From assembly GCF_036241575.1 (NCBI RefSeq), contig NZ_CP108455.1, forward strand, positions 2,060,501 through 2,124,500: a stretch of 64,000 nt of DNA, read 5' to 3'. Of this stretch, positions 49,756-57,483 are shown piece after piece. The notes below the pieces were generated by a model. That model was not told where the DNA came from. It did no database searches and was given only the letters and a program-made list of their open reading frames with translations. The position numbers were made by a program, and so were the translations under genes. The stretch comes from Streptomyces sp. NBC_01267 (GTDB lineage Bacteria > Actinomycetota > Actinomycetes > Streptomycetales > Streptomycetaceae). The first letter of the stretch is position 1. Every line of letters begins with the position of its first letter.

Positions 49756-51230
49756 CACCCGGCCCCGCCCGCCGCCGGTTCGTACCCGGCCGGGAGGTGG
49801 ATCATCTTGTGCTCGAAGTACTCGCCGTAGCCCTCGGGGCCGAACTCCCGTCCCACACCGGAGTTCTTGTAGCCGCCGAACGGCCCGAGCATGTCGAGGC
49901 TGAAGGTGTTCACGCTGTAGGTGCCCGTCCTGACCCGGCGGGCGATCTCGATGCCGTGCTCGACGTCCGCGGTCCAGACGCTGCCGCTGAGGCCGTACTC
50001 CGAGTCGTTGGCGATCTTCACCGCCTCCTCCTCGTCGCCGTACGGCAGCAGGCAGATCACCGGGCCGAAGATCTCCTCGCGGGCGATGCGCATCGAGTTG
50101 TCGACGTCCCCGAAGAGCGTCGCCTCGACGTACCACCCCTGCTCCATACCGGCCGGACGGCCGCCGCCGGTGAGGATCTTGGCGCCTTCCTCCTGGCCGA
50201 TCCGGATGTAGTCCAGCGAGCGCTGCTGCTGCCGCTGGGCGACCAGCGGGCCGAGCTCGGTCGCCGGGTCCATCGGGTCGCCGACCTTCAGCGCACCCGC
50301 CGCCGCCGCGAACGCCTCGGCGATCTCGTCGTACCGGCTGCGCGGCACCAGGATCCGGGTCTGCGCCACGCACGCCTGCCCGTTGATCATCCAGGCGAAC
50401 GGCACGATGCCCGCGACGGTCGACTCCAGGTCCGCGTCCGGGAGGATGATCGCCGCCGACTTGCCGCCCAGTTCCAGCGTCACCCGGGTCAGATTGCGGG
50501 CGGCGACCTCCATCACGCGCTTGCCCGCGGCGACCGACCCGGTGAACGACACCTTGTCGATACCGGGGTGCCCCACCAGGTACTCGCTCACCTCGCGGTC
50601 GGCCGGGAGGATCGACAGCACCCCCTGGGGCAGCCCGGCCTCGCGGACGATGTCGGCCAGGACGTACGCGTCCAGGGGCGTCTCCGGCGAGACCTTGAGG
50701 ATGGCCGGGCAGCCCGCGAGGAGCGCGGGCGCGAGTTTGGCCGCCGCCGTGAACTGCGGGACGTTCCAGGGGACGACCGCGGCCACCACCCCGACCGGCT
50801 CGCGCCGGACGAGCAGTTTGCCGAGGACGCCGTCCCGCTGCTCCTCGTACGGGAAGGCGCGCGCGGTCGTGATCGCCGCGTCCCACACCATCATCGAGGC
50901 GAGCGCCTGCACCATCACGCTGGAGGTGTACGGGGTGCCGTTCTGGGAGCTGATGACCCGGGCGATCTCCTCGTACCGCACGGCGAACGCGTCCTTGATC
51001 CGGGTGATCACCTCGATCCGCTCGTCCAGCGACATCCGGGGCCAGGGCCCCTCGTCGAACGCCTGCCGCGCCACGGCGACCGCGCGGTCCACATCGGCCT
51101 CGCAGGCGTGCGGCACGCGCCCGATGACCTGCTCGGTGTGGGGCGAGACGACTTCGATGACTTCGGTACCGAGAGGTTCCACCCACTCCCCACCGATGAA
51201 GAGCTGTCCGTGTTCCACAAGCTCGGTCAT
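49755..51230 (-). CDS. Aldehyde dehydrogenase
   Basis: A 491-residue NAD(P)-dependent aldehyde dehydrogenase. The catalytic Cys is in MINGQACVAQTRILVPRSRY, the general-base Glu in VTLELGGKSAAIIL, and the Rossmann region has VSFTGSVAAGKRVMEVAARN. GGAGG stands 9 nt before the ATG. It is co-transcribed with ferredoxin and lies beside kstR, with a near-perfect KstR-like box and two related palindromes upstream. I infer that it oxidises the aldehyde formed from a sterol side chain to the acid. Confidence 0.93.
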   Translation of the reverse strand: MTELVEHGQLFIGGEWVEPLGTEVIEVVSPHTEQVIGRVPHACEADVDRAVAVARQAFDEGPWPRMSLDERIEVITRIKDAFAVRYEEIARVISSQNGTPYTSSVMVQALASMMVWDAAITTARAFPYEEQRDGVLGKLLVRREPVGVVAAVVPWNVPQFTAAAKLAPALLAGCPAILKVSPETPLDAYVLADIVREAGLPQGVLSILPADREVSEYLVGHPGIDKVSFTGSVAAGKRVMEVAARNLTRVTLELGGKSAAIILPDADLESTVAGIVPFAWMINGQACVAQTRILVPRSRYDEIAEAFAAAAGALKVGDPMDPATELGPLVAQRQQQRSLDYIRIGQEEGAKILTGGGRPAGMEQGWYVEATLFGDVDNSMRIAREEIFGPVICLLPYGDEEEAVKIANDSEYGLSGSVWTADVEHGIEIARRVRTGTYSVNTFSLDMLGPFGGYKNSGVGREFGPEGYGEYFEHKMIHLPAGYEPAAGGAG

Positions 51231-51257
51231 GACTGACTGCCTCCCGGGGGACGCTAC

Positions 51258-51296
51258 CTGACGCTGTATCAGACATCGCTGTATCAGAAACTGATA
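51258..51296 (-). promoter_or_regulatory. Two palindromes in the aldehyde dehydrogenase promoter
   Basis: CTGACG-CTG-TATCAG (51258-51272) is a two-mismatch version of the CTGACG-N3-CGTCAG site. TATCAG-AAA-CTGATA (51282-51296) is a perfect 6-3-6 inverted repeat that runs into the KstR-like box. Confidence 0.5.
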
Positions 51297-51305
51297 CCAG
51301 TTCTA
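51292..51305 (-). promoter_or_regulatory. KstR-like operator, one mismatch, before the aldehyde dehydrogenase gene
   Basis: TGATACCAGTTCTA; on the minus strand TAGAACTGGTATCA differs from TNNAACNNGTTNNA at one position. The end of the site, TATCAGT, looks like a -10 element, as at 61312. Confidence 0.75.
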
Positions 51306-51386
51306 CTTCGCATCCGGAAGCCCCGGTCACCCCCGGATCCCCCGATCCCTCCGGCGATCGGCGCGGGTTCGCGCCCGACCTCCCGT

Positions 51387-51400
51387 TGAAACCGGTTCTA
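51387..51400 (+). promoter_or_regulatory. KstR-like operator, perfect match, before the metallo-beta-lactamase gene
   Basis: TGAAACCGGTTCTA matches TNNAACNNGTTNNA fully. TATAGT follows at 51404-51409 as a likely -10 element. Confidence 0.85.
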
Positions 51401-51453
51401 GTTATAGTGAGCGCTGGGCAAGGGCCGCTCCACGGACGAAAGTTGAGGACGCC

Positions 51454-52491
51454 ATGACGCAGGTGACCGAGCACGGTGGAGGCGTCTGGTCCCTGAAGGT
51501 CCCCATTCCGGACAATCCCCTGGGCCACACCCTGGTCCATGTCGTCGACACCGACCGCGGCCCGGTGCTCATCGACACCGGCTGGGACGACCCCGCCTCC
51601 TGGGACGCGCTGACCTCGGGCCTGGAAGCCCTCTCCCTCGCGGTCACGGACATCCACGGGGTGCTCATCACCCACCACCACCCCGACCACCACGGCCTGT
51701 CCGGCCAGGTGCGCGAGGCCTCCGGCGCCTGGCTGGCGATGCACGCCGCGGACACCGAGATCGTCAAACGCTCCCGCAGCTCCGAACCCGGTGTCTGGCT
51801 CGACTACCTCACCAGGAAGCTCGCCGCCGCGGGGGCGCCGGAGGACCACATCGCACCGCTGCGCCAGGCCCGCGCCTCGGGCCGGACCTCCACCCTGCCC
51901 GGCGTACGGGCGGCCGTCCCCGACCGCGAGATCGTCCCCGGCGACCTGCTCCCGCTGGCCGGGCGCAGGCTGCGCGCCGTCTGGACACCGGGGCACACCC
52001 CCGGCCATGTCTGCCTGCACCTGGACGAGGAGCACCCCGCACAACTCGCGGGCAACGGCAGGCTCTTCTCCGGTGACCACCTGCTGCCCGGCATCACCCC
52101 GCACATCGGGCTGTACGAGGACCCCGACGACGCCACGGTCACCGACCCCCTCGGCGACTACCTCGACTCCCTGGAACGGATCGGCCGGCTGGCCCCCGCC
52201 GAGGTGCTCCCCGCGCATCAGCACGCCTTCACCGACGCGCCGGGGCGCGTCCGCGAGTTGCTGGCCCACCACGAGGACCGGCTGCGGGACCTGCGCACCC
52301 TGCTGGCCCGGCCGCTCACCCTCTGGCAGATCGCCGAACGGATGGAGTGGAACCGCCCCTGGGAGCGGATTCCGTACGGATCGCGCAACATCGCGGTCTC
52401 GGAGGCCGAGGCACATCTGCGCCGCCTGATGAAACTGGGTCAGGTGGAAACCGTCACCGGAAGCGATCCGGTCACCTATACGGCGGTATGA
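51454..52491 (+). CDS. Metallo-beta-lactamase fold hydrolase
   Basis: A 345-residue protein. The metal site is THHHPDHHGLSG, with further ligands in WTPGHTPGHVCLHL and FSGDHLLPGITPHI. The last 90 residues (HEDRLRDLRTLLARPLTLWQ, MKLGQVETVTG) form a winged-helix-like end seen in many hydrolases of this group (LACTB2 type). GAGGA precedes the ATG at 51454. A perfect KstR-like box 54 bp upstream ties it to steroid breakdown; thioester or lactone hydrolysis would fit, but the substrate is not known. Confidence 0.92.
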   Translation: MTQVTEHGGGVWSLKVPIPDNPLGHTLVHVVDTDRGPVLIDTGWDDPASWDALTSGLEALSLAVTDIHGVLITHHHPDHHGLSGQVREASGAWLAMHAADTEIVKRSRSSEPGVWLDYLTRKLAAAGAPEDHIAPLRQARASGRTSTLPGVRAAVPDREIVPGDLLPLAGRRLRAVWTPGHTPGHVCLHLDEEHPAQLAGNGRLFSGDHLLPGITPHIGLYEDPDDATVTDPLGDYLDSLERIGRLAPAEVLPAHQHAFTDAPGRVRELLAHHEDRLRDLRTLLARPLTLWQIAERMEWNRPWERIPYGSRNIAVSEAEAHLRRLMKLGQVETVTGSDPVTYTAV

Positions 52492-52617
52492 CCCGGAGCG
52501 TGCGCCCGGCTGCGGCCAACCCCCGCGTGACAAGCCCTGATCCGCCCACCGAGCGGCGCACGGAGGGCTGGTGAACTCAGCACCGGCGGAGGATAGTCCG
52601 CAGGTCGGAGTAGCGTT

Positions 52618-52923
52618 ATGGTCGTGATCCAGTACCGCACATCACGAGGGGGGCGGCTACCGATGGCGCCGGACGAGGCTGTGGTCGGCTGCACGGGGAA
52701 GCTGATCGTGGCCACGCGCGGGTCCGCCGGTCCCGGTGAAGTCCTGGTCCAGGTCAGGGGCGGCTGGGAAGCCTTTCTCGCCTGGTCCGACGAGCCGTTG
52801 TCGTACGGGGCGACAGTGCTCGTGATCGAATCCCGCGGTACGCGCCAGGTGGATGTCATCGAGTGGACCGATCCCGTGGATCCGCTGGATGCGCTGACCC
52901 AGGACCCCGGCGACACCGACTAA
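52618..52923 (+). CDS. Small protein upstream of flotillin
   Basis: A 101-residue soluble protein. It contains an OB-fold-like stretch (VGCTGKLIVATRGSAGPGEV, YGATVLVIESRGTRQVDVIE) that resembles the C-terminal domain of NfeD proteins. NfeD genes typically accompany flotillin/SPFH genes, and here a flotillin gene follows 11 bp later. GGAG lies 7 nt before the ATG at 52618. TAGCGT also stands 7 nt before a GTG at 52624, so either a leadered or a leaderless start fits. Confidence 0.82.
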   Translation: MVVIQYRTSRGGRLPMAPDEAVVGCTGKLIVATRGSAGPGEVLVQVRGGWEAFLAWSDEPLSYGATVLVIESRGTRQVDVIEWTDPVDPLDALTQDPGDTD

Positions 52924-52934
52924 GGAGACCAAGG

Positions 52935-54125
52935 ATGTTGGGTTATCGCGTTCCGGCGCCGGACGAGGCCATGCTCATCTCGGGAGGACGGCGCGGCCTG
53001 GGAGGTGCGCCCTTCCGGGTGGTGACCGGACACGGCAAGTTCGTACTGCCGATATTCCGCAAGACCCGCTTCCTGACGCTGGCGATGTGCGAGGCGGAGG
53101 TCGCCGAGACCTGTGTGACGCGGCAGGGCATCGTGCTGACCGTGCGTGCCGTGATCGCGTTCAAGGTCGGGAACGACACCGAGAGCATCGTCAACGCGGG
53201 CCAGCGCTTCCTCTCCGACCAGGACCAGATGTCGGTGCTGACCGGCCGGATCTTCTCCGGTCACCTGCGCTCGATCATCGGCTCGATGACCGTCGAGGAG
53301 ATCGTCACCGAGCGGCAGAAGCTCGCCACCGAGGTCCTGGAGACCTCGAAGACCGAGATGGCGAAGATCGGCCTGATCGTGGACTCGCTCCAGATCCAGT
53401 CGATCGACGACGGCGAGACGGGCTACATCGCGGCGATGTCGGCCCCGCACACCGCGGCCATCCAGCGGCAGGCGCAGATCGCCCAGGCGCAGGCCACCCA
53501 GGCGTCCGTCGAGGCGCAGCAGGAAGCCACCCGTAACCAGGCCGAGTACGCGCGGCAGACCGCCGTCGTGCAGGCGCAGTACTCGGCCGAGGTGGACCGC
53601 GCGCAGGCCCAGGCCGCGCAGGCGGGTCCGCTCGCGCAGGCGCACGCCCAGCAGGAGGTGCTCGCCGCCCAGACCGAACTGGCCGAGCGCGCGGCCCAGT
53701 TGCGCCAGCAGCAGCTGGTCGCCGAGATCGTGAAGCCCGCCGAGGCGGACGCCGAGCGGATCAGGGTCCTGGCGGTCGCGGAGGCCGAGCGGATGAAGAT
53801 CCAGGCCGCGGCTGCCGCCTCGTACGACCGGGTCGCGCTGGACCGGATGCTGATCGACCAGCTCCCGCAGATCGTCAAGGAGGCCGCGTCCGGCCTCGCG
53901 GGCGCCAATGTCAACGTGCTCAACGGCGCCGACGGCCTGGGCGAGATCGCCGCCGGTCTGGTGGGCCAGGGTCTGACGATCCTCGACTCGGTACGGAAGA
54001 ACCTGGGCGCGCAGGACGGCGAGGGGCACCACCAGGGCGGCCGGGGTGCGGAGATCCAGCGCTACCTGAGCAGCACGGCGAAGCCCGGTGACGACAGCGA
54101 CAACGGTCCGATCGACATCAAGTAG
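52935..54125 (+). CDS. Flotillin / SPFH domain protein
   Basis: A 396-residue scaffold protein of membrane microdomains. Residues 1-175 are the SPFH/band 7 domain (RVVTGHGKFVLPIFRKTRFL, EEIVTERQKLATEVLETSKT). Residues 180-310 are an Ala/Gln/Glu-rich coiled coil with flotillin EA-type repeats (QAQIAQAQATQASVEAQQEA, AEADAERIRVLAVAEAERMK). The tail is acidic and flexible. There is no N-terminal helix, so it attaches by the SPFH domain or a partner. AAGGAGA stands 6 nt before the ATG. Operon with the NfeD-like gene. Confidence 0.93.
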   Translation: MLGYRVPAPDEAMLISGGRRGLGGAPFRVVTGHGKFVLPIFRKTRFLTLAMCEAEVAETCVTRQGIVLTVRAVIAFKVGNDTESIVNAGQRFLSDQDQMSVLTGRIFSGHLRSIIGSMTVEEIVTERQKLATEVLETSKTEMAKIGLIVDSLQIQSIDDGETGYIAAMSAPHTAAIQRQAQIAQAQATQASVEAQQEATRNQAEYARQTAVVQAQYSAEVDRAQAQAAQAGPLAQAHAQQEVLAAQTELAERAAQLRQQQLVAEIVKPAEADAERIRVLAVAEAERMKIQAAAAASYDRVALDRMLIDQLPQIVKEAASGLAGANVNVLNGADGLGEIAAGLVGQGLTILDSVRKNLGAQDGEGHHQGGRGAEIQRYLSSTAKPGDDSDNGPIDIK

Positions 54126-54167
54126 GCAAGTGAGCAGGTGACGGACCCGGCGCGGGAACGCTGCGCG

Positions 54168-54226
54168 GCGGGAACGTGACAGCGGCCCGCCCGGTGGAAC
54201 GGGGCGGGCCGCTGTCACGTTCCCGC
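54168..54226 (+). terminator. Very long hairpin terminator after flotillin
   Basis: A perfect 25-bp stem with a 9-nt loop, starting 43 bp after the flotillin stop. No T-run. Confidence 0.9.
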
Positions 54227-54264
54227 GGGCCCCCCGCGCCCGGGGACGTCTGTTCGACGGCCGG

Positions 54265-54482
54265 TACAGTGGGCAGGTCGTCATCACACCCGCGCAGGCC
54301 CGGCACGGAGCGCATCCGAACCGTCCCCGGCGGCGAGCCGGAACGCCCGGTACGCGGATGTGACCGGCTCGCGTCACCGGAAACCTCCGGTGGCCGGCAC
54401 CGTCGAGGTACACGGAGCCGGAGCCCCGGTGCCTGAGCGGGACCGTGCCCCGGCTTCCCCGCAGGAGAGGCCCCCGCCCGTC
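54265..54482 (+). promoter_or_regulatory. Promoter and structured leader of the ECF operon, candidate riboswitch
   Basis: TACAGT at 54265 is a good -10 hexamer, which would give a leader of about 210 nt before the first ATG of the operon. The leader folds into several helices: GCGAGCCGG (about 54333) with CCGGCTCGC (54362), CACCGGA with TCCGGTG (54376-54393), and GGCACCG with CGGTGCC (54396-54433). A long structured leader before a vitamin transporter is typical of riboswitches. I cannot find the usual B12-box sequence, so a cobalamin riboswitch is not shown. Confidence 0.5.
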
Positions 54483-55691
54483 ATGACTTTTCGCCGCAGC
54501 GCCACCGCGCTCGCCGCGTCCGCCGTACTCTGCGCGGTCGCTGCTCCGACGGCATTCGCCGATGACGCCTCGCCGTCCGCCTCGCCGTCCGTGGTGATCC
54601 CGTCGGGGCTGTACGGCAAGACGGACCCCACGTACGACGGCGTCTGGCGGCAGTCGCTGGCGCTGCTCGCGCAGCACACGGTCGGCGTGCGGCCCGCGGC
54701 GAAGGCCGTCGACTGGCTCACCGGGCAGCAGTGCGCCGACGGCGGGTTCGCCTCCTTCCGCGCCGATGTGACGAAGCCCTGCGACGGCAAGGTGCTGCTG
54801 GACACCAACGCCACCGCGGCGGCCGTCCAGGCGCTGTCCGCGCTCGGCGGTCACGACGACGCGGTGAAGAAGGGTGCCGGCTGGCTGAAGTCCGTGGCGG
54901 GCAAGGACGGCGGCTGGAGCTACAACCCGGGCGGGGCCAGTGACGCGAACTCCACCTCCGTGGTGATCGGCGCGCTCGCCGCCGCCGGTGAGCCGACGGC
55001 CGCGGCCAGGAAGATGCTGGTCTCGCTGTCGATCCCGTGCGACGCCAAGGACGGGGGCGGTGCCTTCGCGTACCAGCCCGACAAGAAGTCCGGGAAGCTG
55101 TACGCCAACGCCGACGCGTCGGGGGCCGCCGTCCTGGGTGCGCTGGGCCTCGGACTGGCCCCGGACCCCGGGGGCAAGGACGCCGGGGGCACCGGCTGTC
55201 TGAACGCGTCGACGCCCACGCAGGCCGCGCACAACGGCGCCACCTACCTCGCCGGAGCGACCGCGGGCAAGGCCTACCTGAAGTCCGCGATGCCCGGCGC
55301 CGAGGACCAGCCCGACTTCGGCAACACCGCCGACGCGGTGACCGCGCTCGGCGCCGACGGTCTCCCCGCGCAGGCCAAGCAGTCCCTCGCCTGGCTGGAG
55401 CAGAACGCGGGCCCGTGGGCCGCGCAGGCCGGACCCGCCGCGTACGCCCAGCTGATCTTCGCCGCGCACGCCAACGGCGCCGACCCGCGCGCCTTCGGCT
55501 CCCTCGACCTGGTCGAGCAGCTCAACGCGACCGGCCCCGCGCCCGTCACGGCGAAGTCCGCCGAGAACGCGGAGAAGAAGGACAGCGACAGCTCCGGCGT
55601 CAGCGTCTGGTGGATCGTCGGCATCGGTCTGGTCGCCGGGATCGGCATCGGGTTCCTGATCAGCATGCGCGGCAGGAAGCGAACGTCCTGA
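54483..55691 (+). CDS. Exported alpha/alpha-toroid protein with C-terminal membrane anchor (transcobalamin-like fold?)
   Basis: A 402-residue exported protein, first in the ECF operon. A signal peptide (SATALAASAVLCAVAAPTAF-ADD) is followed by prenyltransferase/squalene-oxidase-type helical repeats (WLTGQQCADGGFASFRADVT, ATAAAVQALSALGGHDDAVK, KGAGWLKSVAGKDGGWSYNP) with six or so cysteines, and a C-terminal helix plus basic tail (VWWIVGIGLVAGIGIGFLIS then MRGRKRTS). The fold of these repeats is that of the N-terminal domain of intrinsic factor and transcobalamin. Placed before a vitamin-type ECF transporter it may be a surface ligand-binding protein; this is inference. The spacing of GGAG before the ATG is long. 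Confidence 0.85.
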   Translation: MTFRRSATALAASAVLCAVAAPTAFADDASPSASPSVVIPSGLYGKTDPTYDGVWRQSLALLAQHTVGVRPAAKAVDWLTGQQCADGGFASFRADVTKPCDGKVLLDTNATAAAVQALSALGGHDDAVKKGAGWLKSVAGKDGGWSYNPGGASDANSTSVVIGALAAAGEPTAAARKMLVSLSIPCDAKDGGGAFAYQPDKKSGKLYANADASGAAVLGALGLGLAPDPGGKDAGGTGCLNASTPTQAAHNGATYLAGATAGKAYLKSAMPGAEDQPDFGNTADAVTALGADGLPAQAKQSLAWLEQNAGPWAAQAGPAAYAQLIFAAHANGADPRAFGSLDLVEQLNATGPAPVTAKSAENAEKKDSDSSGVSVWWIVGIGLVAGIGIGFLISMRGRKRTS

Positions 55692-56386
55692 TGCGGCGCC
55701 CGATCCACCGGTCCGCCGCCCGGCACCGTACGGCTGCCCCGGCCGCCGTGCTGACCGTCGTGGCAGCTCTCGCCCTCGCGCTGCTCGGCGCCGTGCCCGC
55801 GCAGGCCGCGGGGTACCGGTACTGGTCGTTCTGGGACCGTACGGGCAGCTCCTGGACGTACGCCACCCAGGGCCCGTCCACCGCCCGGCCCTCCGACGGC
55901 GACGTCCAGGGCTTCCGGTTCGCGGTGAGCGAGGACTCGCAGGACGCGAGCAAGCCGCGCGGCCCCGCCCGCTTCGACACCATCTGCGGGAAGACCCCGG
56001 CCGAGGACGGCGCCAAGCGGGTCGCGCTGGTCATCGACTTCGGTACGGCGGCCGACGCCCCCGGCGGTGAGAAGCCGCCCGTGGTGCGCACCGCGTGCGC
56101 CCGGGTCGGCACCGACGCGACCAGCGCGGAAGCACTGGCCGCGGTGGCCAAGCCGCTGCGTTACAACAGCGAGGCGCTGCTCTGCTCGATCGCCGGGTAT
56201 CCGAGGACCGGGTGCGGCGAACAGGTCTCGACGGCCCACCAGGATCCGCAGAAGAAGCCGTCCGCCGACGGTGGCGGCAGTGACAGCGGCGGTCCTTCCG
56301 CCGGGCTCGTCGGCGGGCTGGCCGCGGTGGTCGTGCTCGGCGCCGCAGGTGTGTGGCAGGCGCGCCGCCGGCGTAACAGCGGATGA
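55691..56386 (+). CDS. SCO2322-family exported protein, anchored by a C-terminal helix
   Basis: A 231-residue protein with a signal peptide (AAVLTVVAALALALLGAVPA-QAA), a beta-rich domain that opens GYRYWSFWDRTGSSWTYATQ and GDVQGFRFAVSED, two Cys pairs, a Ser/Gly-rich stalk and a C-terminal helix (GLVGGLAAVVVLGAAGVWQA) with an Arg-rich tail. The YWSFW...W.Y...GP...GDVxGFRF pattern is reminiscent of DUF4430, the C-terminal beta domain of transcobalamin and intrinsic factor. The ATG overlaps the upstream stop by one base and the next gene by four, so it is made in step with the toroid protein and the transporter. Confidence 0.85.
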   Translation: MRRPIHRSAARHRTAAPAAVLTVVAALALALLGAVPAQAAGYRYWSFWDRTGSSWTYATQGPSTARPSDGDVQGFRFAVSEDSQDASKPRGPARFDTICGKTPAEDGAKRVALVIDFGTAADAPGGEKPPVVRTACARVGTDATSAEALAAVAKPLRYNSEALLCSIAGYPRTGCGEQVSTAHQDPQKKPSADGGGSDSGGPSAGLVGGLAAVVVLGAAGVWQARRRRNSG

Positions 56387-57483
56387 CTGTCCAGCTCCGC
56401 GCCCCCGCTGTCGGCCGCAGCAACGCCCTGCACGCCGGGGCGTGGTGGCTGTGGGCCCTCGGGCTCGCCACCGCCGCGTCCCGCACCACCAACCCGCTGC
56501 TGCTCGGACTGCTCGTCGGGGTCGCGGGCTACGTGGTGGCGGTCCGGCACACCGACGCGCCGTGGGCCCGCTCGTACGGCACCTTCGTCCGGCTCGGGCT
56601 GTTCGTCGTCGCCGTCCGGCTGGTCTTCTCCGTCGTGCTCGGCTCCCCGATCCCGGGCTCCCACGTGCTGTTCACGCTGCCCGAACTCCCGTTGCCGCAC
56701 TGGGCGCAGGGGGTGCGGATCGGCGGCCGGGTCACCGCGGAGCAGCTGGTCTTCGCGCTGTACGACGGTGCCAAGCTGGCCACCCTGCTGATCTGTGTGG
56801 GCGCGGCGAACGCGCTCGCCAACCCGGCGCGGCTGCTCAAGTCCCTGCCGGGCGCGCTGTACGAGGTCGGCGTGGCGGTCGTCGTCGCGATGACCTTCGC
56901 GCCGAACATGGTCGCCGACGTGGTGCGGCTGCGCACCGCCCGCAGGCTGCGTGGCCGTCCGACCGGCGGGTTCCGGGCCGTCCTGCAGATCGGGCTGCCG
57001 GTCCTGGAGGGGGCGCTGGAGCGCTCGGTCGCGGTCGCCGCGTCGATGGACGCGCGGGGCTACGGCCGTACGGCCCGGGTCCCGGCCGCCGTCCGGCACA
57101 CCACGACCGTGCTGACACTCGGCGGGCTGCTCGGTGTCTGCGCGGGGACCTACGGGCTGCTCGCCGCCGAGGGCGCCTCGTACGGCCTCCCGGTGCTGGC
57201 CGTGGGGCTGCTGGCGGCGCTCGCCGGGCTGCGGCTGGGTGGCCGGCGCTCGGTCCGTACCCGCTACCGGCCCGACCGCTGGGGCCCGCGCGCCTGGCTC
57301 GTCGCGGGTTCGGGGATCGCCGTCGCCGCGCTGATGATCTGGGCGGGCAGCTACGACGCCGAGGCCCTGCACCCGGGTGTCGTCCCGCTGGTCGCGCCGC
57401 AGCTGCCGCTCTGGCCCGCGGCCTCCGTGCTGATCGGGCTGCTTCCCGCCTTCGTGGCTCCCGTACCGAAGGAGACGGTGTAA
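56383..57483 (+). CDS. Energy-coupling factor transporter transmembrane subunit T (EcfT/CbiQ family)
   Basis: A 366-residue membrane protein. The first 250 residues carry the EcfT core with four to five helices and the coupling motif AASMDARGYGRTAR, one of the two Ala-Arg-Gly motifs that touch the ATPases; the other is in VVRLRTARRLRGRP. An additional hydrophobic region of about 100 residues follows. ATGA overlap with the preceding gene. It forms the ECF module with the fused ATPase encoded next. Confidence 0.92.
   Translation: MTVQLRAPAVGRSNALHAGAWWLWALGLATAASRTTNPLLLGLLVGVAGYVVAVRHTDAPWARSYGTFVRLGLFVVAVRLVFSVVLGSPIPGSHVLFTLPELPLPHWAQGVRIGGRVTAEQLVFALYDGAKLATLLICVGAANALANPARLLKSLPGALYEVGVAVVVAMTFAPNMVADVVRLRTARRLRGRPTGGFRAVLQIGLPVLEGALERSVAVAASMDARGYGRTARVPAAVRHTTTVLTLGGLLGVCAGTYGLLAAEGASYGLPVLAVGLLAALAGLRLGGRRSVRTRYRPDRWGPRAWLVAGSGIAVAALMIWAGSYDAEALHPGVVPLVAPQLPLWPAASVLIGLLPAFVAPVPKETV

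Noticed and set aside
54271..54482. Canonical cobalamin riboswitch
   Set aside because: The leader is structured and the context fits, but I could not find the conserved B12 box or core sequence, so I only call a candidate regulatory leader.
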